In this document: positions 1 to 7,941 of the stretch, in pieces
Layout: every line of letters begins with the position of its first letter
Position numbering within the stretch: the stretch's first letter is position 1
Source of the DNA: Singulisphaera sp. GP187
GTDB taxonomy: Bacteria; Planctomycetota; Planctomycetia; Isosphaerales; Isosphaeraceae
DNA: 64,000 nt
Direction: 5' to 3'
NCBI RefSeq assembly: GCF_900129635.1
Contig: NZ_FSRB01000001.1
Location: 1,837,501 to 1,901,500, forward strand
Program-made: the position numbers and the translations under genes
Notes under the pieces: model-generated
Told to the model about the DNA's origin: nothing
Databases searched by the model: none
Seen by the model: only the letters and a program-made list of their open reading frames with translations

Positions 1-369
1 GTTGTCGCGATGAATCTCACCGGAGAAAACCGTCGTCTCCTTGAGGCAGGCCGAGGAAAGGGCCCCGGCGATTGGGTAGAACTTCTCGAGGATCTGGTCA
101 TAAGTCAGATCCGTGGTTCCCCCTTCCGCGATCATGGCGGCGGTCAGGGCCGCGAGCCCCTCTTTACCACGTGGGTCGTCCTGCGACCCCGCCCGGAAGA
201 CGAATCGAATCGCGACGAGTGGGGTCGATTTCGACGGGAGGTAGAGCGGGGATGCATCCCCCTTGCCCGTAGCCTTGAGCACGTCATCACTCAAGGCGCT
301 GGGCGAGCCGAGCGGAAAAAGGGCGAGGGCCAGGACCCCGCCGAGCGTGGCGCGTCGGGTCGCGGTCAT
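1..369 (-). CDS. M16 family peptidase-like protein lacking the zinc motif (partial)
   Basis: The C-terminus lies beyond the left window edge; 123 residues are visible. The ATG at 369 overlaps the TGA of the upstream M16 gene (ATGA), so the two are translationally coupled. The N-terminus (MTATRRATLGGVLALALFPL) looks like a signal peptide, so the product is probably periplasmic or exported. The M16 fold is suggested by the segment IRFVFRAGSQDDPRGKEGLA. At the place where active members have HxxEH, this protein has RGKEG followed by LAALTAAMIAEGG, so both zinc histidines are missing. In known heterodimeric M16 systems (for example mitochondrial MPP and bacterial two-subunit M16B enzymes), one subunit is catalytic and the other is not; pairing with the neighbour is inferred from this. 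The fold is likely; the partnership is inference. Confidence 0.75.
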   Translation of the reverse strand, partial: MTATRRATLGGVLALALFPLGSPSALSDDVLKATGKGDASPLYLPSKSTPLVAIRFVFRAGSQDDPRGKEGLAALTAAMIAEGGTTDLTYDQILEKFYPIAGALSSACLKETTVFSGEIHRDN

Positions 370-1712
370 TTCGATTTCTCCGATTCGAGGATCACCACGG
401 TTTCATTCGTCGGGGCGAAGTAGCGGCCGGCGACACGTTTCAGATCGTCGGGAGTGAGGCGATCGTAGGCGTTATAGCGTTCTTCCATCGAGTCGGGCCG
501 GCCGGTGAGTGCAATCGACTCACTGACGGCCATTGCCACCGCGTCGGGGCTATCGAGCGAGTTGGCGAACGCGTACCGGAGGTGGGACTTGATCGCCTCG
601 AGCCGAGCGACTGGGATCGGTGTCTTGGCTGCCTCGGCCAGGGTTTCCTCGATCCGTTTCCGGACCGAGACGAGATCCTCTGATTTCCGCAACCGAGTTA
701 CGACGGTGAACATCGCCGGATCGCGTTTCAGCTCGGCATCAGCCGCAAGGAGCACCACCTTTTGCTCGTCGAGAACCAGGCTCTTGTAGAGTGGGCTGGT
801 CTCACCAAAAACCGCCTGCGCCAGCGCGGAGAGTGCCGCGATGTCCTGGTTCCGGGGATCGGCCGCCGGAATGTGAAACCCGAGGTAGAGGACCGGCAAG
901 GTTGGCAACGGCCAGGTCAACTGCGCAGACCGCTGCGCGGTTTGCTCGGGCTCGACAGGAATCGTCACGGACGACTTCCCGCGTTCCCAGCCCCCGTACT
1001 CGTTGCGGACCAGCGACACCAGGCGAGCATGATCGACGTCGCCGGCGACGATGATCGTGCAGTTCTCGGGCCGATACCATCGGTCGAAGAACTTCTTGCT
1101 GTAGTCGAACTGGTTGGGCATGTCCTTGACGTCGGCCAGAAAACCGATTGTCGTATGCTTGTAGGTGTGCGCCGTGTACGCTTTGTCCTGCATGGCTTCG
1201 TTGAGGATCAGGAACGGCGACGACGCGCTCTTGTTGTACTCGCCGAGCACGGCGCGGGCTTCCTTCTGGAAGTCGGCCTTATCGTACTTGAGGTTGCGGA
1301 ACCGGTCGGCCTCAACCTCGACCACGGTGGGGAGCGCGGAGGACGGGACCGTCATGTGGTAGCACGTCCAATCATCGGTCGTGAACGCGTTGGCATCCGC
1401 GCCCAGGGCCTTGACGACCCTCTGGTACTCGTCTTGCGGATACTTCTCCGTGCCGCGGAACATCATATGCTCGAAGAAGTGAGCGAAGCCGGAGAGGCCT
1501 GGTTCCACCTCGTTGCGCGAGCCCGTGCGAACGACCGTGTAGTAGGCGATGATCCCGGGCGAATCGAACGGGACCGACAGGACGGAGAGGCCATTCTCGA
1601 GGTCGGTCCGCTGGGCCGGATACGGGAAGATCTTCTCACGCTTCGCCTCCTGGCCGATCGCCGGCGAAGCAACGAGCGCGAGGGTCAGCAAGATGAGACT
1701 TTGAGGGCGCAT
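366..1712 (-). CDS. M16 family zinc metallopeptidase (pitrilysin type), catalytic subunit
   Basis: 448 residues with an N-terminal signal peptide (residues 1-20, ending near SPAIG), so an exported zinc protease. The inverted zinc motif HFFEH is at residues 78-82 (two His ligands and the catalytic Glu), and the third ligand is probably Glu132 or Glu134 in the VEVEADRF segment. The N-terminal half is the catalytic Peptidase_M16 domain; the rest, including the PRDP-like RxxxRxxxxxxxFxxE region near residues 180-220, is the M16_C domain. Its length is usual for the M16B subfamily. The start at 1712 is preceded by AAGGAG at good spacing. It overlaps the downstream, zinc-motif-less M16 gene by 4 nt, giving a two-gene unit that probably makes a heterodimer degrading peptides in the envelope. 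The substrate cannot be told from sequence. Confidence 0.9.
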   Translation of the reverse strand: MRPQSLILLTLALVASPAIGQEAKREKIFPYPAQRTDLENGLSVLSVPFDSPGIIAYYTVVRTGSRNEVEPGLSGFAHFFEHMMFRGTEKYPQDEYQRVVKALGADANAFTTDDWTCYHMTVPSSALPTVVEVEADRFRNLKYDKADFQKEARAVLGEYNKSASSPFLILNEAMQDKAYTAHTYKHTTIGFLADVKDMPNQFDYSKKFFDRWYRPENCTIIVAGDVDHARLVSLVRNEYGGWERGKSSVTIPVEPEQTAQRSAQLTWPLPTLPVLYLGFHIPAADPRNQDIAALSALAQAVFGETSPLYKSLVLDEQKVVLLAADAELKRDPAMFTVVTRLRKSEDLVSVRKRIEETLAEAAKTPIPVARLEAIKSHLRYAFANSLDSPDAVAMAVSESIALTGRPDSMEERYNAYDRLTPDDLKRVAGRYFAPTNETVVILESEKSK

Positions 1713-1803
1713 CGTGGGCTCCTTGGGAACGTCGAAGGGGGGCTCGGGCCGGCCTCGGACCTGATGTACCGATCAGCCGGCCCGATCGTTTCCGACTCGA
1801 GAT

Positions 1804-2859
1804 TCAACGTGAATCGAACGTCCGGGTCGGTCCGTCCTCGCCGAATTGCACGGAGAATTTTCGGCCGTCCGGGGTCACGTGGACATGGATGAATTGGCCG
1901 CCGGCGGGATCCGAATTGGCGATCAGCGCCGGGTCGGTGTTGTCGTCCGCGCTGGTGGCTGCGTTCTTGTGAAGCTGGTAAGCGGCCTGAATCGAAGGGA
2001 TCGACTTCAAACGCCGAACCGTCGCGGCGTCTCCCCCTTTTTTCGGGCCGTTGTTCATGATCGTCACCGTGGGAGCGATCGTCTTGAGCAGGGTCGGGTG
2101 ATTGGAGATCGAGAGCCCGTGATGGGTGACCTGATAAAGGTCAATGGGGCCGACTCGGTCCACGGGACAGACAAGGGCTTTCTCGACGTTCCAGGTCAGG
2201 TCGCCACAGTCGAGGAAGTCGAACTGGCCCATGCGGATCCGAAAGGCGAGACTGCGCGCGTTGTCACTCGGGTCGACATCCAGGTCGGCCGGGGCCGAGG
2301 CACTGAGCGGATTGACTGGCTCGGTCGGAGTCTGGATCACCTGGCCCCCGGAGGCGAGAACGAGCATCGAAACGTTCCCCTTGAGCGGGACCGTGTCCCC
2401 AGCCTTCAACGACTTGCGCCGCCCGGAACTCGCCTTGAGGTACGCGACCCCGGCCGGGTCGTTCGGCTTCGGACCATCGGGATAGGCTGCCTTGTCATTG
2501 TCGGGAGCGTTCGGGTCGGGAAGCCCGCGGTCCCAGAACTGGTCGATGCGAACTCGTTTCACCAGCCCTTCCACGCCACCGAAATGGTCGGCATGCCAAT
2601 GCGTAGTCATCAAGTGATTGAGATGGTCGAGCTTGGCCACGTCCTTCAAGACATGCTCGATTCGTTTCGGGTCGCGATCCTCGAAACCACGCCAACCCGA
2701 GTCGAGGAGGATCGACTCACGATCAGGGGTGACCACCAAGGTGGCAGCGCCCCCCTGCATGTCGATGAAGTAGATGTCGAGGTTACCCGGCGGCTGATCC
2801 GCCCCGAGCAGCAAGCCCACTGCCAGGGCCGCACCGATGTTTCGAAGCCAAGGCCGCAT
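1804..2859 (-). CDS. Secreted metallo-beta-lactamase-fold hydrolase (ComEC/Rec2-like domain)
   Basis: 351 residues from the ATG at 2859, which has AGGAG about 8 nt upstream; a longer frame from 2913 exists, but its first 18 residues would precede the signal peptide. The N-terminus MRPWLRNIGAALAVGLLLGA looks like a signal peptide. The metal motif THWHADH (His87, His89, Asp91, His92) is intact, and a later THHG matches the further histidine of the MBL fold. The segment beginning LDIYFIDMQGGAATLVVTP is typical of the competence-type MBL proteins (DNA-uptake ComEC C-terminal domain relatives), which here lack any membrane channel domain. It is therefore an exported metallohydrolase of unknown substrate, possibly a phosphodiesterase or nuclease. 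It lies 91 nt upstream of the M16 pair on the same strand and could be cotranscribed with it. Confidence 0.85.
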   Translation of the reverse strand: MRPWLRNIGAALAVGLLLGADQPPGNLDIYFIDMQGGAATLVVTPDRESILLDSGWRGFEDRDPKRIEHVLKDVAKLDHLNHLMTTHWHADHFGGVEGLVKRVRIDQFWDRGLPDPNAPDNDKAAYPDGPKPNDPAGVAYLKASSGRRKSLKAGDTVPLKGNVSMLVLASGGQVIQTPTEPVNPLSASAPADLDVDPSDNARSLAFRIRMGQFDFLDCGDLTWNVEKALVCPVDRVGPIDLYQVTHHGLSISNHPTLLKTIAPTVTIMNNGPKKGGDAATVRRLKSIPSIQAAYQLHKNAATSADDNTDPALIANSDPAGGQFIHVHVTPDGRKFSVQFGEDGPTRTFDSR

Positions 2860-3074
2860 CGATCTCGCTCCTGCATTCGAGGATCTCATGTCAAAATCAG
2901 CACATCTTATCACTCATTCGGAATGAGCCCGATTCCGGTCGCGCCAGGCTGGTCCGTTGCCCCTTTTATTGTGCAAGGTTGACGGAGTCAGGGCCCAGCG
3001 TGACAGAGCGGTTCCAGCCTGTTGCAAGCGTTCCGATCACCGCGGTTCGACTCGCCACCCCCGGCGGAGCCCAG

Positions 3075-6000
3075 TCATTCCTGACCCGAGGGAACATTGG
3101 TCGCGGGTGGAGTCGCGGCGGAAGGGGCCGGGGCAGCCGGAACCTTGGGAGAGTCGATCCCGAGAATCGCCGTCCCCGCGCGAACCTCGGCGAGCCGCCT
3201 GCGGTATTTTTCGTAGAGCCGGGTGTGACGACTCTTGGGATCGATCGGCTTGCCGTCCAGGAAGAGCGCCTTGACCTCGGTTGTCGGTTGGAGCAGGTGG
3301 CCGGCAGTAATTACGAGATTCGCCCGTTTGCCGGCCTCCAACGACCCAACCTGCTCGGAGACTCCGAGAATCTGTGCGGGGGCGAGGGTCACCGACTTGA
3401 GCGCCTCGGCTTCGGGCAGGCCGAAGGCCACCGCAATCGCCGCTTCGTAAGGGAGGTTGCGCGCCGCTGTCGCCTGCTGCGCACCGGTCGGATTGGATCG
3501 GATCGCGAAGCTCACGCCGGCCTCGTGCAGGCGGGCCGGGTTGGCGTAGGGGGCATCGTAGGGATCACTCGGTTCACCCGGGACTCGAAGTGTTCCGCCG
3601 ACCAGGACGGGCACTTTGGCCGCCTTCAAAGCGTCGGCAACCTTCCAGGCGTCAGCGCCCCCCGAGATAATCGCCTTGAGTTTCAATGTGCCGGCGATTT
3701 TGAGGGCTTCGAGGATCTCGGTGCGGTGCTCGGCGTGGAAGATGACCGGCTTCCGGCCTTTGGCGTAAGGAACGAGCGCGGCGAGGCGAGGGTCGGGACC
3801 CGGGGCATCGACCGGTTTCTCCTTGGTGTCGGAGACCACTTTGTCGTAGGCGAGGGCCCGATGGAACTCCTCCACAATTGACTCGAGCTGCTCGGTCCGC
3901 TTCTTGATCGGGTCGGGGCCTTCGCGACGCGTGCCCGGTCCCTCAACCTCAGGGGGGATGTATCGGGGGATCGACACATGCAAGGCCACGGGATCGGCGA
4001 TGACCATCTCGCGGGGCACCCAGCCGTTGAGTCCGATGACACAGCCTTGGCCCGAAATCAGGCCTCCCGACGGTTGGACATAGGCGGTCAGGATCCCGTT
4101 GGCCCGCGACACCGGAATAATCTCACTGTCGGGGTGAAGCGCTGAGCTGGTGCGCAGCTCGGGTTCGAACTGGGCCGAATCGGCGTCATCCTGGGTCTCG
4201 GCAAGGCTATTGACCTCGTAGAGACCGAGCCGAGTTCCCGCGTCCACCAGACCCGGCCAGATGTCGAACCCTTGGAGGTCGATCGTCTGAGCCGAGGAGG
4301 GAACCATCGTTCCGGCGTCACCGACGGCCGCGATTTTCCCCTCACTGATCACAAGAGTCCCATTGGCGATGTCCGGACCGCTGATCGGATGGATCGAAGC
4401 ACCGACCAGGGCGTAGACCTCTTTCGGGTTGTGAGGAATGTCGAGGACGCGCGCCCTCGCCCCATTGCCCGAGGTCGGCATCGCCCTGTGATCGCCGGGC
4501 CGCAAGGCGAACTTGCCACTCTTCTCGGAGCGCTGAAACCAGACCTCTCCCTCGATCAGTGCCAGCTCGCACCGCGCAAACGCGTCGAGCGGATGGGCGT
4601 TGAAGAGCGAGATATCGGCATCCTTGCCCACTTCGATCGTGCCGAGCCGGTCCTGGAGCCCGAGTTCCCGCGCGGGGTTGATCGTAATCATCGCCAGGGC
4701 TTGCGCCTCGGTCAGCCCGCCGTACTTGACCATTTTGGCGGCTTCGAGGTTAAGGTGCCGGATCAACTCTTCGCTATCGCTCTTGATCGAGACGGAAACG
4801 CCCGCCTCGGTCATCAGGGCGGCGTTGTAAGGGATGGCGTCGAATGCCTCAACCTTATAGGCCCACCAGTCGGAGAAGGTCGACGCACTGGCGCCATGGG
4901 CGACGATCTCCGGGGCGATTTTGTAACCCTCGAGCACATGCTGAAGCGACTGAACGCGCACCCCGTGGCGGGCGGCGACGCGCATCAACATCAAGATCTC
5001 ATCGCTCCGGTAACAATGACTATGGATCTTGATCGAGCCGTCGAGGACCCCGGCCAGTGCCTCAAGCCGGAGGTCACGGCGCGGCGGCGGAACCACCTTG
5101 CCCGCCGCCTTGGCGGCTTCAAAGGCTTTCACCTGCTCCTGGTAGGCGCGGGCTTCCTGGAAGGCACGATCGATCGTCGCCTCGACCCCCATTCGGGTGT
5201 TCGGAAACCGTCCCGGGTTTCGCGTGACATTTTCCCCGAGGGCAAATTTGATCCCCTGCGGCGCGTCCTTGAGAATCAGGTCACGCCCCGACTGACGATA
5301 CTTTAGTTTGATGACGGCGTCCTGGCCACCGATCGTGTCGGCCGAGCCGTGAAGGATCCGTGCGGTCGTCGTCCCCCCCGCGAGGGCCCGGTAGATCGCC
5401 GGATCATCACCCGTGATGACGTCCTTGATGCGCACCTCGGGAACCACCGAGAGGCTCCATTCGTTGCCACCTCCTTGGATGGCGATATGCGAATGGGAGT
5501 CGATAATTCCGGGCATCGCCACCAGTCCGGTGGCGTCGATGACGGTCAGGCCCTCGGGCGCGATCAGGTCGGGTCCCACCGCGGCGATCTTGCCGTTCTG
5601 GACCAGGATCGACCCTTTCGCGATCGTCCCTGCCGGGGTGATGGTCAGGATGGTCGCGTCCTTGATCAGGACGTTCCCCTTGGTCTCGAGCCGCGGCTTG
5701 CGGTTATGGTCGAATTCAGTGGCGACATCAAGGAAGGGTGTTTGCGAAGGTTGGTCCTCGATCGTACGGGGAGAAGGAGGCGTCGCGGCCTTCGGGGCCG
5801 CTTCCGGTTTGGCGGCTTCCTTGGGCTTCGCCTCTTCAGTCTTCGCTTTTGCCAGTTCGCCCTTCGCCTCGGGTCGCGACGCGCTCGACTCAGTCTTCTT
5901 GGCGACGCCGTTCTTATCAACCTCAAACTTTTCGCCGTCGACGAGGACGTAACGGACCCTGGCCTCGTCATCGCCGAATGGGGCGGAGAGGACCACCAGG

Positions 6001-7349
6001 TGCCCGAGCTTGCCCGGCTCAAGGGTTCCCAGCAGCGGCTCCAGGCCCGCGATCCGCGCGGCACCTTGCGTCAGGCCGGCGAGCGCGGCCTCACGTGACA
6101 GGCCGCCCGCGATCAGCTTGCGGATTTGCCCGGGGAAAAGCTCGGGCTTGGCGAGCCCATCGCTGGCCAGCGCAAATCGAACGCCCGCTTTCGCCAGCGT
6201 TTGCGCTGTGCCCATCTGCTCCTTCCAACGCGTGGCACGATCGACGAGGACCTGGTAAGGCTCAGTGCGATCGGCGAGGTCGCGCTTGCGGTACTCAGCT
6301 TCTGACGGAACCTTGGGTTCATCGGGAAAGTCGAGTCGTAGCACGACCGGGACGTCGAGTGCCTTGAGCCGGTCAACCACTTTCCCCGCTTCGCGCCCGC
6401 CGACGATCACGGCTGTCGTGCCAAATTCCTCAGCGAGGTCCAGCGCCCGGTGAATCTCATCGCGCGTGTTCGCTTCCCACCAGACGGGCAGGGACTTAGT
6501 TCGGGCCGCCTGGAGCGCGTCGAGCGCGGGATCGTAGGCGAACCGAGGCGACCCTACCGCCGGATTCGCCTTCAGGGTCTGCTGACGCTCGGCATCAAGC
6601 ATCGCCTGGCGGAGGTGAGCAACAACTCCCATCAAGACCGACGGATAGCGGCCGGCGGTTCGGACCCGCGCTGAGGGCGCCGCATGATCGTCGTCGTCGG
6701 TAGGGGCAGGCACCGGTTCGAACGGGGCACGGAGATTAATATGAAGCGCGATCGGCGAACGAACGATGACCTCACGGCGCGGGCCTCCGCTCGTACTGAC
6801 CAGGGCGCTCTGCCCGGTCGCGATTGCTCCGGCCGGCGCGGCGAGGAGATCGGTAAATCCGAGCTTGCGACGCTCCGCGGCCTGAGCTTCACTCAAGTGG
6901 AACGTCGACGCCACTTCAAACTCAGGGGTCAGCCCGTTGCGATTATCCTCGGGCGTCCGCGCCAGGGCAGTCTGCTTGTAATCCACCGAACGGCCGGCCC
7001 CCGTTCGCGATCGGACGGTGTTGGGGGATTGGCCGATGGTCGTGAACAGATCGATCAATCCGGGATAAACCACGAGTCCCTTGCCGTCGATCGTCTCGGC
7101 GTCGAGCGGGACGGAAACCTTGTCGCTGGGACCGACTGTTTCGATTCGGCCGTCCCGAACCACGATGGTGCCATTCTCGAGCGTATTGTCCGGCCCGACC
7201 ACGATCTTGGCCCCTTGAATCGCATAGGCGACGGGGCGGTAACCGATCGGAGTGTCGGCCGAGAGCAGCGGAGTGGTTGCGACAATGGTCGCAATTGAGC
7301 CGAGGACGACAATGCGGAACCAGAGCCGAATCCGAGCGGCGCTCGTCAT
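3075..7349 (-). CDS. Exported three-unit amidohydrolase-family protein
   Basis: 1424 residues with an N-terminal signal or anchor segment (residues 8-31). Three amidohydrolase-like units lie in a row. Unit 1 (about 40-490) has the small beta domain and barrel, but PGLIDLFTTIG replaces the HxH motif. A Lys/Glu/Ala/Pro-rich linker follows (about 490-550). Unit 2 (about 560-975) keeps PGIIDSHSHIA (HxH near residue 617), a further IHSH, LQH and the metal-binding Asp in SIKSDSEE. Unit 3 (about 990-1400) has PGLVDAGTRLG instead of HxH and Asn for Asp in FAIRSNPTG. Only the central unit therefore looks able to bind metal and hydrolyse a C-N bond in a cyclic amide or similar substrate. Tandem amidohydrolases of this size occur in planctomycetes; the substrate is unknown. 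The start has GGGAG 8-9 nt upstream. A gap of about 215 nt separates it from the MBL gene downstream. Confidence 0.88.
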   Translation of the reverse strand: MTSAARIRLWFRIVVLGSIATIVATTPLLSADTPIGYRPVAYAIQGAKIVVGPDNTLENGTIVVRDGRIETVGPSDKVSVPLDAETIDGKGLVVYPGLIDLFTTIGQSPNTVRSRTGAGRSVDYKQTALARTPEDNRNGLTPEFEVASTFHLSEAQAAERRKLGFTDLLAAPAGAIATGQSALVSTSGGPRREVIVRSPIALHINLRAPFEPVPAPTDDDDHAAPSARVRTAGRYPSVLMGVVAHLRQAMLDAERQQTLKANPAVGSPRFAYDPALDALQAARTKSLPVWWEANTRDEIHRALDLAEEFGTTAVIVGGREAGKVVDRLKALDVPVVLRLDFPDEPKVPSEAEYRKRDLADRTEPYQVLVDRATRWKEQMGTAQTLAKAGVRFALASDGLAKPELFPGQIRKLIAGGLSREAALAGLTQGAARIAGLEPLLGTLEPGKLGHLVVLSAPFGDDEARVRYVLVDGEKFEVDKNGVAKKTESSASRPEAKGELAKAKTEEAKPKEAAKPEAAPKAATPPSPRTIEDQPSQTPFLDVATEFDHNRKPRLETKGNVLIKDATILTITPAGTIAKGSILVQNGKIAAVGPDLIAPEGLTVIDATGLVAMPGIIDSHSHIAIQGGGNEWSLSVVPEVRIKDVITGDDPAIYRALAGGTTTARILHGSADTIGGQDAVIKLKYRQSGRDLILKDAPQGIKFALGENVTRNPGRFPNTRMGVEATIDRAFQEARAYQEQVKAFEAAKAAGKVVPPPRRDLRLEALAGVLDGSIKIHSHCYRSDEILMLMRVAARHGVRVQSLQHVLEGYKIAPEIVAHGASASTFSDWWAYKVEAFDAIPYNAALMTEAGVSVSIKSDSEELIRHLNLEAAKMVKYGGLTEAQALAMITINPARELGLQDRLGTIEVGKDADISLFNAHPLDAFARCELALIEGEVWFQRSEKSGKFALRPGDHRAMPTSGNGARARVLDIPHNPKEVYALVGASIHPISGPDIANGTLVISEGKIAAVGDAGTMVPSSAQTIDLQGFDIWPGLVDAGTRLGLYEVNSLAETQDDADSAQFEPELRTSSALHPDSEIIPVSRANGILTAYVQPSGGLISGQGCVIGLNGWVPREMVIADPVALHVSIPRYIPPEVEGPGTRREGPDPIKKRTEQLESIVEEFHRALAYDKVVSDTKEKPVDAPGPDPRLAALVPYAKGRKPVIFHAEHRTEILEALKIAGTLKLKAIISGGADAWKVADALKAAKVPVLVGGTLRVPGEPSDPYDAPYANPARLHEAGVSFAIRSNPTGAQQATAARNLPYEAAIAVAFGLPEAEALKSVTLAPAQILGVSEQVGSLEAGKRANLVITAGHLLQPTTEVKALFLDGKPIDPKSRHTRLYEKYRRRLAEVRAGTAILGIDSPKVPAAPAPSAATPPATNVPSGQE

Positions 7350-7941
7350 CAGATGTCACTCCCAGGCGAACGGCGTCGGGAACATCGTTCGGCCAAGTTC
7401 TTTCCCGAGTGGCGAAGAGAGCCGCGTGTCGGGAAAACTCAAGTCCGCAAGGGTTCGCGATTCCGAAATTGCGGATCCTAACCTCTACCGTCATATCATC
7501 TCCGACCCACTACGGGCAAGGGTGCGGGCGGCCCAGTTCACTCCGGATTTTTTCGACCCCTGACTCGTGCTCGTGACGGTATCGGGTCGAAAGAAAACGA
7601 AGGCGGAAAGCGTCCCATGCTCAACAATTCCGCGCCGATCGACGAACATTATCGTCGACGACGTTGTACTCCGTTCCGCACGATCGACCGTGCTCGTCCA
7701 TCAAGCAAGTGCTCAGAGCCACCACCTAACGATTCGACGCCGCAAGCGAACAGGACAATCCCGCGCAATCCCGCTCTGGAATTGAGGTTGCTGACGCGGA
7801 ATGGTACAACCAAACCAGGACGAACCGAAACAATCCGCAGACTCGACCCATATTGTCCACGGTTCTTATTTTGACTACGCGTGAGGACTAGCTACACTTG
7901 ACTGTTCATTCGGACCGTGCCCCTGAGTGTGGTATTGCCTC
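7350..7941. other. Divergent intergenic region between amidohydrolase and synthase genes
   Basis: 592 bases without a convincing gene. Short open frames here lack codon bias and ribosome-binding sites. The region must hold the promoters for the leftward amidohydrolase gene and the rightward synthase operon; only the rightward one has a candidate (7871-7898). The segment 7600-7900 is less G+C-rich than the flanking genes. Confidence 0.6.
7871..7898 (+). promoter_or_regulatory. Candidate sigma-70-type promoter of the synthase operon
   Basis: TTGACT (7871-7876), a 16-base spacer, then TACACT (7893-7898), in a relatively AT-rich patch 44 bases before the ATG at 7942. The match is good at the -35 and fair at the -10. 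Planctomycete promoter rules are not well known, so this is a candidate only. Confidence 0.35.

Noticed and set aside
762..2982. Long plus-strand open frames opposite the M16 and MBL genes
   Set aside because: Arg/Gly-rich translations without recognisable motifs; the opposite strand carries HFFEH and THWHADH motifs.
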